DNA from: an uncultured Lachnospiraceae bacterium
GTDB lineage: Bacteria > Bacillota > Clostridia > Lachnospirales > Lachnospiraceae
DNA length: 32,314 nucleotides
Reading direction: 5' to 3'
NCBI GenBank assembly: GCA_946614165.1
Contig: CAMOGQ010000031.1
Coordinates: forward strand, 1 to 32,314
This document shows positions 7,707 to 14,972 of this stretch, one piece after another. The notes under the pieces are model-generated. The model was not told the DNA's origin and did not search any database. It saw only the letters and a program-made list of their open reading frames with translations. The position numbers and the translations under genes are program-made. Numbering within the stretch: the first letter of the stretch is position 1; the number at the start of each line of letters is the position of its first letter.

Positions 7707-7728
7707 CTGTATCCTTCTCAGGATACAG
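7707..7728 (-). promoter_or_regulatory. stem-loop at the 5' end of the cpsC transcript
   Basis: CTGTATCCT and AGGATACAG are perfect 9-bp arms around a four-base loop that reads GAGA on the minus strand. With the -10 box at 7740-7745 the predicted transcript starts only a few bases before this hairpin, so it would cap the mRNA 5' end and lies just upstream of the possible TTG start. It may stabilise the mRNA or regulate initiation. Confidence 0.55.
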
Positions 7729-7739
7729 CTCATCTAATA

Positions 7740-7768
7740 ATATTACAAGATGGCCTTGTATTTGTCAT
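7740..7768 (-). promoter_or_regulatory. sigma-A-type promoter of cpsC
   Basis: Minus strand shows ATGACA (7768-7763) and TAATAT (7745-7740) separated by exactly 17 bases, five of six and four of six matches to consensus. It is placed 77 bases before the preferred cpsC start and downstream of the serine hydrolase gene. Confidence 0.6.
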
Positions 7769-7986
7769 TAACTGTAAAGTAAAAGTAAAAATGAATTCCC
7801 TGCCGTCTCTTGGTGAAAATGACTTATTTCCTCATTTCTCCAGGAAACTCCGCCAGTGTTTGAATTCCAGGCCTTTCTTCCGGTCCCTTTCCGTTCCTGC
7901 AGCCGGTTTCCTTCTGTTTTTCGTCCGGTTCCGTCCCGTCTTCTTTCTTCAGTTACTTCTTTTACTTATTATTTCCTGTCCGGCTT

Positions 7987-9033
7987 TTATCCCTGATCAG
8001 CCTTTTTCTTCTGCTTTTCTTCCTTATTATTATCAGACATATTTTCAGCTTTCCCGAGAGCCTCATAGATGGTCTTCGACATATCCACGATCTGCGTCTC
8101 GGCATTGCCCGGAGCTACTTTCTGAGACATAACACAGAAAACATAGTCGCCTCCCGGAGCAAAAACGATGGCCGTATCGTTCTGTACATTCAATAATTCT
8201 CCGGTCTTGTTGGCACTTTCGACTCCTTCCGGAAGGCCGGCAGGGATCTTTGTCACGACCCTCTGATTCTTCATGGCGGAAAGGATCCTTGCGGAGGCTT
8301 CTTCACTGACAAATGTTCCGGCGTAGATCTGCTCCAGCACCCCGGCGCAGTCATTTACAGAGGTATAATTTTCCAGACCGTTGTCTGCCAGCATAAGACG
8401 GTTGAGCCTGGTGTCTTCAAAGCCGTGGTTTTTTATAAAGTCATTGATATAATCCATGCCAAGGAGATTGATCAGTTTGTTGGCCGCGTCGTTGTCGCTT
8501 AGACTGATCATATTTGTGAAAGCGGCGTCGTAGAGGTCTTCCATATTTCCTTTTTCCACCGCTTCCAGATAGGCTCCCGCAATATAGAGCTTGATCAGAC
8601 TGGCTGCGGTCATGGAAGAGCTGCCAATATCGAACCCTTCTCCTGTGGGAAGATAGGTCACATGCAAAGCCCACTCACCGCTGATGCCGGAGATCTTCTC
8701 TTCCAGCACCTCCTGCAGCGCCTTCAGGTCTTCTTCCCTGGAGGGATGTTTCTCTTCCTGGGCTTCCTCTTTCTTCTCCTTCTCTTTCTCTTCGGTTTTC
8801 TCAGGTTCTTTCTCTTCTTCGGCCGCCTTTTCTTCTTCTGCGTCCTCGGCCGCCTCGTCTTCTACCTTTTCTGTTTTATCTTCTTCTGCTGTTTCTTCCC
8901 CTTCTGTATGTAAACTTGAAGCTGTCATCGGTTCCTGAACAAGGGAATCCTGATACCTCTCTCCCGACCTGTAAAGGTAAAGAGACTGGATCAGAGCCAG
9001 AATCAATAAGATAGAAGCTACAATATTCTTCAT
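7987..9033 (-). CDS. membrane-anchored class-A beta-lactamase-fold serine hydrolase
   Basis: 348 residues. An N-terminal hydrophobic segment (4-20) acts as signal or anchor, followed by a Glu/Lys-rich stalk (about 45-102) and then the hydrolase domain. The three penicillin-recognising signatures are present: SxxK as Ser145-Leu-Ile-Lys148, SDN at 179-181 and KTG at 276-278. After SDN I do not see the ExxLN motif that gives class A beta-lactamases their deacylating glutamate, so a peptidoglycan-related or inactive role is as likely as antibiotic resistance; that is inference. The C-terminus is a short charged tail. Start ATG 9033 with GAGGA just upstream; a possible promoter lies at 9071-9098. 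It lies upstream of cpsC but cpsC has its own promoter. Confidence 0.88.
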   Translation of the reverse strand: MKNIVASILLILALIQSLYLYRSGERYQDSLVQEPMTASSLHTEGEETAEEDKTEKVEDEAAEDAEEEKAAEEEKEPEKTEEKEKEKKEEAQEEKHPSREEDLKALQEVLEEKISGISGEWALHVTYLPTGEGFDIGSSSMTAASLIKLYIAGAYLEAVEKGNMEDLYDAAFTNMISLSDNDAANKLINLLGMDYINDFIKNHGFEDTRLNRLMLADNGLENYTSVNDCAGVLEQIYAGTFVSEEASARILSAMKNQRVVTKIPAGLPEGVESANKTGELLNVQNDTAIVFAPGGDYVFCVMSQKVAPGNAETQIVDMSKTIYEALGKAENMSDNNKEEKQKKKADQG

Positions 9034-9070
9034 GCTTCCTCAATCCTTCTATCAGCGTATTCTTTTTGAC

Positions 9071-9098
9071 TATATACCATATCCTTAGGAAAAGTAAA
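9071..9098 (-). promoter_or_regulatory. putative promoter of the serine hydrolase gene
   Basis: Minus strand TTTACT (9098-9093), 16 bases, then TATATA (9076-9071) preceded by TGG, which resembles an extended -10. It lies about 40 bases before the start codon. Confidence 0.4.
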
Positions 9099-9367
9099 TA
9101 TTATTTTAGAATTTCGCCATATTTCCGAAATATTTTACTGGTCACCGGCTCTTTTCCCAGCTTTCATGCTTAATAAACATATTTGCCGGCGGACGAACAT
9201 GCACATATGGAGCCGAAATCATATATTTGTGCCGGAAGACAGGGCTTAAGCGGGCCATCTCTTTGAATATTCGTATATTTGTTTGCTAAAAACAGCATTT
9301 TACCCCCTTTCCCCTCTGACTGCAGCTCGTAAGCCGCCGCGACAGGAAAATTTGGCCGCCAAAGTTA

Positions 9368-9445
9368 AATGTTTCTCAAATGTTTCATATATTAACATTT
9401 GTGTTATGATTTCTTCGTAGTTTAACTCATATTAGCCGCGCTAAT
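9368..9445. promoter_or_regulatory. cluster of operator-like repeats
   Basis: AAATGTTTC occurs twice in tandem (9368-9376 and 9378-9386). CAAATGT (9377-9383) and ACATTTG (9395-9401) form a perfect 7-11-7 inverted repeat. Thirty bases on, ATTAGC-CGC-GCTAAT (9431-9445) is a perfect palindrome. The symmetry and AT-rich setting suggest binding sites for a regulator; the target gene is unclear because the nearest starts are 335 and 650 bases away. Confidence 0.4.
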
Positions 9446-10021
9446 GCCTATTATATGCTACTTTTACACCTCATTCACTTTTTCTTTCAGAGAACCCAAA
9501 AACAGGAATACACGGCACAGGCTCTCCTGCGCCCGGTTTCCTTCCCCTGCCTTCCAGGTCCCTTTGCTCTTCTCCCTGAAAAGCCATAGGCTTCCTCAAA
9601 CTCTGCTCCCTGGTATTTTTCCAGGCTGCTTTCTGCCGCGCAGGTCCTTCCATCCCCAGGCGGCGCTGCTTCTCTCTTCTCTTTCCTCTTACATTCTTCC
9701 GCTTTCCGCTTTTGGCCCTTCCCCGGTCCGGCCTTCCTTCCCGTTGGCGTACGCAAAACGATTCTTTAATGCGGCCTGTTCTTCATTTCTCCACGCCCAG
9801 GCAGATAATGCAGGGGATGCTTCCCTCCGAAGCAGGCAGGATCTCCCAAGGAAGCTCTCTTTGTGCATACCCCGGTCCCGGTACAGGTCCGCCCTTTGCA
9901 GAGAGCCGGCCCTGAAGGCAGGCTTCCCCGACAGGAAATGGGCCATGCCGTAAAAACCGCAGAAATACACAGTTTCCGACAGTTCCTTCAGGCAAATTAT
10001 GGGACACCGGCTTTTCATATA

Positions 10022-10061
10022 TGTTATACTGTTATCCGGTCCTGCCCTCAGCAGGACCGGA
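10022..10061 (+). promoter_or_regulatory. extended -10 promoter followed by a leader stem-loop
   Basis: TGTTATACT at 10022-10030 is a TGn-extended -10 element; no good -35 is visible. Six bases later CCGGTCCTGC (10036-10045) pairs perfectly with GCAGGACCGG (10051-10060) around a five-base loop, and the flanking T/A extends the stem to 11 bp. The hairpin would begin at or near the transcript start. No T-run follows, so it is not a terminator. Confidence 0.5.
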
Positions 10062-10092
10062 AGCTGTCAGTTATTCAAGGAGGAGAGGTCCC

Positions 10093-12081
10093 ATGAGCCT
10101 TGAACGGGTCCGTTGTACCCTGTACGATTTCAGAAGTGACGAGAACATATCCACGTCTCTGGCCATCCACCAGTCCGTGATCACAAATATCCGCATATGG
10201 TGCACCAGGCATCCGGGAAAAATGGAGCTTTTCATGAGCCGGGAACAGATCGAAGACGTGCAGAAGGATAATCTTCCGGATTATGATTTCGAACCTGTCT
10301 TTGTTTCACCGGACGGCAGACAGATTCTCCTCTCCTCCCACGATAAAGTCAGTTCCTACTTAAAAAGCCTGGATATCCCCTATTCCCTGGATAACGGCCT
10401 GGTCCTTTATGTCCGCATCGTACGAAGCTCCTCCGGAAAGCGCCGGGTCTTTTTCAGTCCCGTCAGGGAAGCGGTGGCAAAGACAGCGGTAAACAGAAAG
10501 CTCACCCGTCCTGTTTCGGACGGCCAGGGCGGCATGGTCTGGCCGGACGGACAAAAAGAAGCGCCTTCCGAAAAGGAAAGCCGGGAGCCGGTTGACTGGA
10601 AAGCCTTTTATGCCGGGGCCCTGGCGGCCGTGGAAAAGCTGAAGGAGCTGGCGGAAAAGAACCGGAAGACCTTCCGGAGAGCCGCCATCCCCGCTGTCAT
10701 CGTCATATTCTACTTCTTTTTCTGCCTGGTCGCCCGTCCGGGTCTCATGCATACCCTTTATGCCTCCGGTCAGTACGGAGCAGAAGTCTTCCTCTACAAC
10801 ATGACTTCCCCCTGGTGCCTGCCCGGTCAGAAGGAGATCTCCCGCCTGGCAGAGCAGCAGATCGACGCCCTCTATGTCCAGGCAGAGCCCTATGAAAAGA
10901 ACGCCTCCAGGTCCCTTATAAAGCTGACCGCCTTCAAATCCATATCCGACAGCCGGCTTTCCGGCAAGGCCGCTCTCTATACAGACCAGCTCACCTTCTG
11001 CCTGAAAGATCTGGATATTTGCGCCGATGCAAAAGCCCTGTACGAAGAAGGCCGGTATGTGGACGCCATTATATCCCTCAGACAGATTTTTGGAGACTCT
11101 CTGGTCATATCCACCGCGGAGGATATCCGCTATGACTGCTATGACAAACTGACGGAGGATATCTCCTCACCGGAAACAAAAGAAGACTGTGAAAAAGCCC
11201 TGACCACTCTGGACAGATACCTTTCTTCCCTGGGCGAAGACCAGACCCTGCAGTGGACCAGAGAGGAAACTGCCAGAAAATACGAGAGCCTGATCCTGGA
11301 AGAGGCAGAGGACCTGGCGGAAGCGGGCAGCTATGATCAGGCGGAGGCCCTTCTGGCCCGGGCCCTTACTTTCTGCGACAGCGATACCCTCCGCAGCATT
11401 CACGAGGGATTCAGCGGCCGCCAGGAAGAGGATCTGATCATTGCCTCCTCCTGGGCTGCCTTCCGCGCAGGATCGGCAGATCAGGCCCGGAAAATCATCC
11501 GGCAGGGCCTTACCCAGCACCCCGAAAGCAAAAGGCTCCTGGCTGTGGAAAACTGCTACGCATCCTATAAAGAGATCTCTTTCAGGGATCTGCCCCACCA
11601 TGTGCAGGAAAACATGCTGCGGGACCACTTCAACATGCCCGACGGAAGCCGCCTGGACAACTGCCTGGTCTTCAGCAAGTTTACGGAAAGCACTCCTCCT
11701 GAGACTGTTACGGCCACAGCGGACCCGGGAGGAATCTACCAGACCCTGGAAGGCACCATCTATGCCGGCAAGTATCTGGACGCAGACGGACGCCTTGAGA
11801 TTTACGGGGACGATATCCTTCTTTACGACAGCGGACGCATTTACCGGCCGGAGAGCGGAAAAAAGGACACCGGAACGCATTTCAGCATTTCCACGGCCGG
11901 AATAAAGCAGATTACTGTCCGGGCCTATGTCTACAGTCAGCCCACCGCCATTTCGGTCTCGGGAGTGACCGGAGCGCCGGACCGGGAAAACCTGTGCACC
12001 CTGGTGGTGAATGATCTCATCTTCCACGATGATCTGACGGAAGAGATGATCTGGGATGCCGCAGGGCAGCTGGAAGAATAA
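10093..12081 (+). CDS. bitopic membrane protein of unknown function with repeat-rich ectodomain
   Basis: 662 residues from the ATG at 10093, chosen because AAGGAGGAGAGG lies immediately upstream; a longer in-frame start at 10021 would run through the promoter hairpin. The N-terminal ~195 residues are soluble and likely cytoplasmic, ending in a basic stretch. A single membrane helix spans about 197-215 (IPAVIVIFYFFFCLVA). The outer part contains helical repeats of TPR-like character, for example ALYEEGRYVDAIISLRQIFG and EDLAEAGSYDQAEALLARAL, followed by a C-terminal beta-rich region with GTIYAGKYLDADGRLEIYG. I do not recognise the family. It is the only large plus-strand gene here and is transcribed alone, divergently from the hydrolase and EPS genes; a trans-envelope sensor or scaffold is a guess. 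Confidence 0.85.
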   Translation: MSLERVRCTLYDFRSDENISTSLAIHQSVITNIRIWCTRHPGKMELFMSREQIEDVQKDNLPDYDFEPVFVSPDGRQILLSSHDKVSSYLKSLDIPYSLDNGLVLYVRIVRSSSGKRRVFFSPVREAVAKTAVNRKLTRPVSDGQGGMVWPDGQKEAPSEKESREPVDWKAFYAGALAAVEKLKELAEKNRKTFRRAAIPAVIVIFYFFFCLVARPGLMHTLYASGQYGAEVFLYNMTSPWCLPGQKEISRLAEQQIDALYVQAEPYEKNASRSLIKLTAFKSISDSRLSGKAALYTDQLTFCLKDLDICADAKALYEEGRYVDAIISLRQIFGDSLVISTAEDIRYDCYDKLTEDISSPETKEDCEKALTTLDRYLSSLGEDQTLQWTREETARKYESLILEEAEDLAEAGSYDQAEALLARALTFCDSDTLRSIHEGFSGRQEEDLIIASSWAAFRAGSADQARKIIRQGLTQHPESKRLLAVENCYASYKEISFRDLPHHVQENMLRDHFNMPDGSRLDNCLVFSKFTESTPPETVTATADPGGIYQTLEGTIYAGKYLDADGRLEIYGDDILLYDSGRIYRPESGKKDTGTHFSISTAGIKQITVRAYVYSQPTAISVSGVTGAPDRENLCTLVVNDLIFHDDLTEEMIWDAAGQLEE

Positions 12082-12106
12082 AGGGCCGCGCACCCGAAAA
12101 GAAAAG

Positions 12107-12160
12107 CAGCGGATGACAGGTCCCGTCAGGCTCGCCCTGACTTAAAACCTTCATCCGCTG
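12107..12160 (+). terminator. hairpin downstream of the bitopic membrane protein gene
   Basis: CAGCGGATGA (12107-12116) pairs perfectly with TCATCCGCTG (12151-12160), with a nested GTCAGG/CCTGAC hairpin inside (12125-12141). It is followed by TTATAATATTT, a weak U-tract, and sits 25 bases past the stop codon. Confidence 0.55.
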
Positions 12161-12315
12161 TTATAATATTTCAGCCCAATTGTTTTTCACTGCCCGAAAG
12201 CCGACCGGGGAGGCGGAAGCCTTTCAATGCTGCTTCCTTCACTATAAGAGGGAGCGGAAAGCATCTCTCCTTCCTCAGGCCTGAATAAAACAAAACAGAA
12301 AGAGGGATACTAAAA

Positions 12316-12786
12316 ATGGGTTTTACAGATGATGATACTTACGGGATAAATGCCAGGGAGCATAACCTGATATCCCCCGGAGAGCTTTCGATAATTAAGA
12401 TAAAGCTCGGAAAAAGCCACAGAAAAGAGTCGGACTGGACCGTGATCAAGGATATCCTGTACGCCCGGAATGTGATCTGCATGGAACCGGTAAGTCCTGA
12501 CAGCCGGCTGAAAGCGAAAGATCACATCCTGTGCGAAAACGATGTACTCTTTGTATTTACAAATACAAAGGAAGCCTGTGCCTACATTCAGGAACTCAAT
12601 GCAAGGCATCTGGCGCCGGGCAGAGTATTCCAGATAGGAAGCATCCCCTTTATGCAGGCAGCAGCCACTGCAGATCATTACCGCATGAATCTCTATATTG
12701 ATATGAAGTCAGACGGCAGGGAAAGATTTATGGTCTATTATCCGGGAGAAAAGGAAATACGGGCCGTCCTGCTGGCAAGGATATGA
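12316..12786 (+). CDS. hypothetical protein, 156 aa, perhaps SseB-like
   Basis: Soluble protein with no signal peptide or membrane segment. The ATG is preceded by GAGGG nine bases upstream. The centre has a beta-alpha pattern, DVLFVFTNTKEACAYIQEL (about 76-94), reminiscent of SseB-like proteins where a short strand is followed by a helix; this resemblance is weak and unverified. It lies alone between a hairpin at 12107-12160 and a converging minus-strand gene. Coding status is supported by the start context and protein-like composition. Confidence 0.7.
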   Translation: MGFTDDDTYGINAREHNLISPGELSIIKIKLGKSHRKESDWTVIKDILYARNVICMEPVSPDSRLKAKDHILCENDVLFVFTNTKEACAYIQELNARHLAPGRVFQIGSIPFMQAAATADHYRMNLYIDMKSDGRERFMVYYPGEKEIRAVLLARI

Positions 12787-12862
12787 AATAAAGAAGTGAA
12801 ACGGAAAAAGAGCCGGGGAAATAATGATTTCGGTCCGCGTAAAGTATGGAAAACCGGGAAAC

Positions 12863-12902
12863 CAGGAAGAGGAAGGGGCATTCCTGCTCCTTCCTCTTCC
12901 TG
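12863..12902. terminator. perfect 14-bp hairpin between convergent genes
   Basis: CAGGAAGAGGAAGG (12863-12876) pairs with CCTTCCTCTTCCTG (12889-12902) around a 12-nt loop. It stands between the ends of two convergent genes, so a shared transcript end is plausible, but neither side has a T-run. Confidence 0.45.
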
Positions 12903-12951
12903 CCCGAACGCAGTATGCATCATGCTGCGGATTTTGTACGCTTCCTTATGT

Positions 12952-13317
12952 TTATGTGTCCGGGAGGGAGTCAGGATCTTCTTCCCAATCCATTTCTTCT
13001 TCGAAAGACTCTTCCTCCTCCATCTCCAGAGCTTCCAGGACAGCTTCTTTTAAAAGCATATCCGATTCATCCTCCGCATCATCGGGAATCTCCTTGGTAA
13101 AAAGGAAATCCCAGCCGGATAAGTAGAAGCTGATGCGATCGGGGGTCGTGGACGGTGTTACGTTGAAGACCCTGCTGTGAAGAACCCAGCCGTCTGTCAG
13201 GAAAGCGGAAATGATACGTTCTGTTCTCGGTGATGTTTCTACAAACAGTCTGTTGCCGTTGTGGACCGTTTTGTAGTTGCCGTCGTTGATATGGATCATC
13301 TTTGTTATTGTTTTCAT
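12952..13317 (-). CDS. hypothetical protein, 121 aa, acidic C-terminus
   Basis: Soluble small protein with a strong ribosome site (GAAGGAGA) before ATG 13317 and a good promoter at 13366-13395, so it is very likely real. The first ~75 residues are a mixed beta-type domain (NRLFVETSPRTERIISAFL, GWVLHSRVFNV); the last ~45 are strongly acidic with runs of Glu. The Tyr/Trp/Phe-rich middle and acidic tail could mediate protein contacts. No family recognised; monocistronic by position. Confidence 0.75.
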   Translation of the reverse strand: MKTITKMIHINDGNYKTVHNGNRLFVETSPRTERIISAFLTDGWVLHSRVFNVTPSTTPDRISFYLSGWDFLFTKEIPDDAEDESDMLLKEAVLEALEMEEEESFEEEMDWEEDPDSLPDT

Positions 13318-13365
13318 ATCGTCTCCTTCAGTGCTGTATGCTGTTTGTGAACCGGGCAGGAAATA

Positions 13366-13395
13366 ATTATACTGTCATTTCCGGTCTGTTCTCAA
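13366..13395 (-). promoter_or_regulatory. sigma-A-type promoter of the 121-aa gene
   Basis: Minus strand TTGAGA (13395-13390), an 18-base spacer, then a perfect TATAAT (13371-13366). It lies 49 bases before the start codon. Confidence 0.65.
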
Positions 13396-13546
13396 TGGCA
13401 GGAGACCGTATTAAACTGAGAGTTGAGACGGCGGGGGCTGAAGCTGAATTTCATCTGTCCACCCCCCTGCCGGCAGAAATCCATCCCTCCAGGTAAAACG
13501 CTCCTGACCTGCTTCAATGTTTTCCTGGGTTTTAGCCCGGACATGA

Positions 13547-13591
13547 ACAGGCCCCCGCGTGCTGCAAATAGGAGCACATGCGGGGGCCTGT
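13547..13591 (+). terminator. strong GC hairpin in a gene-free stretch
   Basis: ACAGGCCCCCGC (13547-13558) pairs perfectly with GCGGGGGCCTGT (13580-13591), extended by an inner GTGCT/AGCAC stem. On the plus strand TGTATTTCTTTTTG follows, so a plus-strand terminator is possible, although no plus gene lies upstream. In the minus direction it follows the acyltransferase stop by about 95 bases but lacks a T-run. The rest of 13396-13684 shows no gene. Confidence 0.45.
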
Positions 13592-13684
13592 CTGTATTTC
13601 TTTTTGATCGGATATACTGTTTCCGATGTTTTACACCAGTGCAGGCTTTCCCTTCTTCTTCCGGCTCCAAAGCCTGCTCTGATG

Positions 13685-14776
13685 TCATTCCTTCTTATAG
13701 ACTGCCTGCTTCAGATAATGCAGGGGGAAGTCAAAGATCCCCAGGGAAAGGATCACGGACAGGGCCAGGGGAATGGCCAGAATGATGACCCACTCCGGCA
13801 GGCCCGTATCCACCATCTGCTTATAGGGAAGGTACCTGTTGACCACCTTCATGATGATGCCGTGCCAGAAGTATACGTTGATGGTATGGGAGCCCAGGTA
13901 GGTCAGGGCCTTGATCCGGTAGTAGGGGGTAATGAAAATGAAGGACCAGATCAGGAGGAAGGCCAGCAGATAGAAGCCCGCCCTGTAAATGGAACCGCAG
14001 AGGACGTTGATCCTGTCATAGCCCTCAAAGATCTCCGCATAAGGCATCTTTCCGGAGAACAGATCCTGCAGGAAGGAAAGCTGGTCCGGGAAGCGGTAGC
14101 ATAAATAGCCCCAGGCAAAGAGAAAGACCAGGGCAAATATCGTGATCCACCGGTTCTTCTTTCTCAGTTCCGTAGCCCCCGGCTGGGCCAGGGTCCTCCC
14201 CATCAGATAAAAGGGATAAAAGACCAGAGTCCTTGACAGGTAAAAGGCGTCTCCCACACTCCTGTCATATCCCACTGCCATCCCCAGAATAAAGGAGCAG
14301 AACAGGATCAGCTTCAGGTTCTGCTCTCTCAGGATATAGGTCAGGGCCGTAAAAGCGGCCAGAACAAAAAGGAACCAGGGAATGCCGCCTCCCCCTGTCA
14401 GTTCAAAGGAAGGCTCTCTTCCCCTGAGCAGGGGAAGAGAGGCAAAGACCATTTTCAGGAGAAATCCCGAGAGGACCAGGAAGGTACAGCGCCTTGTGAC
14501 CTCTCTGTCTCTGTGGAAAAGTCCGGATATAAAGAAAAAGAGGGGCATATGGAAGGCGTAGATAAAAAGTCTTATGCTGCGGCTGACCATGGAAGTTTCC
14601 GTAAGATAGTCGGCAAAGTGGCCCACTACCACCAGAACGATGGCCATGAACTTCAGATTGTCCCAGAGAGATATTCTCCCTCTGTAGACGGTGACTCTGG
14701 ATTTCCGCGCTGCTCTCGCCCCTCTGGCTGCGGATGCCTGTGACGGCGCATCCGCATGATCATATCTATTGTTCAA
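13685..14776 (-). CDS. multi-pass acyltransferase, fucose 4-O-acetylase-like (acyltransferase family 3)
   Basis: Integral membrane O-acyltransferase expected to acetylate surface sugars. The frame is open to 14956, but the first part would run through the terminator of the upstream gene, so I prefer the TTG at 14776 with GGAGATGAGG just upstream, giving 363 residues. The family hallmark follows directly: LWDNLKFMAIVLVVVGHF, with the conserved His at about residue 53, then about ten hydrophobic helices including GLPEWVIILAIPLALSVILS at the end. Target sugar unknown; cell-wall polysaccharide is the usual role. It sits between a CPBP protease and a small hypothetical gene, away from the EPS cluster. 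Confidence 0.85.
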   Translation of the reverse strand: MNNRYDHADAPSQASAARGARAARKSRVTVYRGRISLWDNLKFMAIVLVVVGHFADYLTETSMVSRSIRLFIYAFHMPLFFFISGLFHRDREVTRRCTFLVLSGFLLKMVFASLPLLRGREPSFELTGGGGIPWFLFVLAAFTALTYILREQNLKLILFCSFILGMAVGYDRSVGDAFYLSRTLVFYPFYLMGRTLAQPGATELRKKNRWITIFALVFLFAWGYLCYRFPDQLSFLQDLFSGKMPYAEIFEGYDRINVLCGSIYRAGFYLLAFLLIWSFIFITPYYRIKALTYLGSHTINVYFWHGIIMKVVNRYLPYKQMVDTGLPEWVIILAIPLALSVILSLGIFDFPLHYLKQAVYKKE

Positions 14777-14931
14777 ACGTACCTCATCTCCTGTGACAAA
14801 AAATAACAGAGGATATTCTACCATCTGGCCTGCGTCGTGGCCACATCTTTTGTAAATCTTAGAAATTCTTACGGCTTTCACCGGACGCAAACGAATGACG
14901 ACCGATCCATAGAAAAGGTAGAACAGACAAG

Positions 14932-14952
14932 CCCGGGAAGGAATATCCCGGG
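14932..14952 (-). terminator. hairpin after the CPBP protease gene
   Basis: CCCGGGA (14932-14938) pairs with TCCCGGG (14946-14952) around a 7-nt loop. On the minus strand CTTGTCTGTTCT follows, a moderate U-rich tail. It lies 20 bases past the protease stop and inside the long version of the acyltransferase frame, which argues for the shorter start there. Confidence 0.5.
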
Positions 14953-14972
14953 ACATATCTGCTCAAATACTT

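Larger units (their letters stand above)
9034..10021. other. 1-kb region without a supported gene
   Basis: The first 400 bases are AT-rich and contain operator-like repeats (9368-9445). From about 9450 to 9990 the plus strand is strongly pyrimidine-rich. Several overlapping frames exist on both strands, the longest plus-strand frame running 9444-9953 and a 109-codon minus frame at 9689-10018. None has a ribosome site or a recognisable domain, so I do not call a gene. A decayed minus-strand gene cannot be excluded. Confidence 0.45.

Noticed and set aside
7987..9033. Acquired beta-lactam resistance gene
   Set aside because: The fold motifs fit, but the ExxLN motif is not seen and the stalked, membrane-anchored form is unlike class A resistance enzymes.
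9444..10018. Overlapping ORFs on both strands (169 and 109 codons) as genes
   Set aside because: They arise from a pyrimidine-skewed stretch. None has a start context or protein-like features, and one overlaps the promoter of the next gene.
14777..14956. N-terminal extension of the acyltransferase from ATG 14956
   Set aside because: The extension includes the hairpin following the protease gene and has no family match; the TTG at 14776 with GGAG upstream fits better, though this is not certain.
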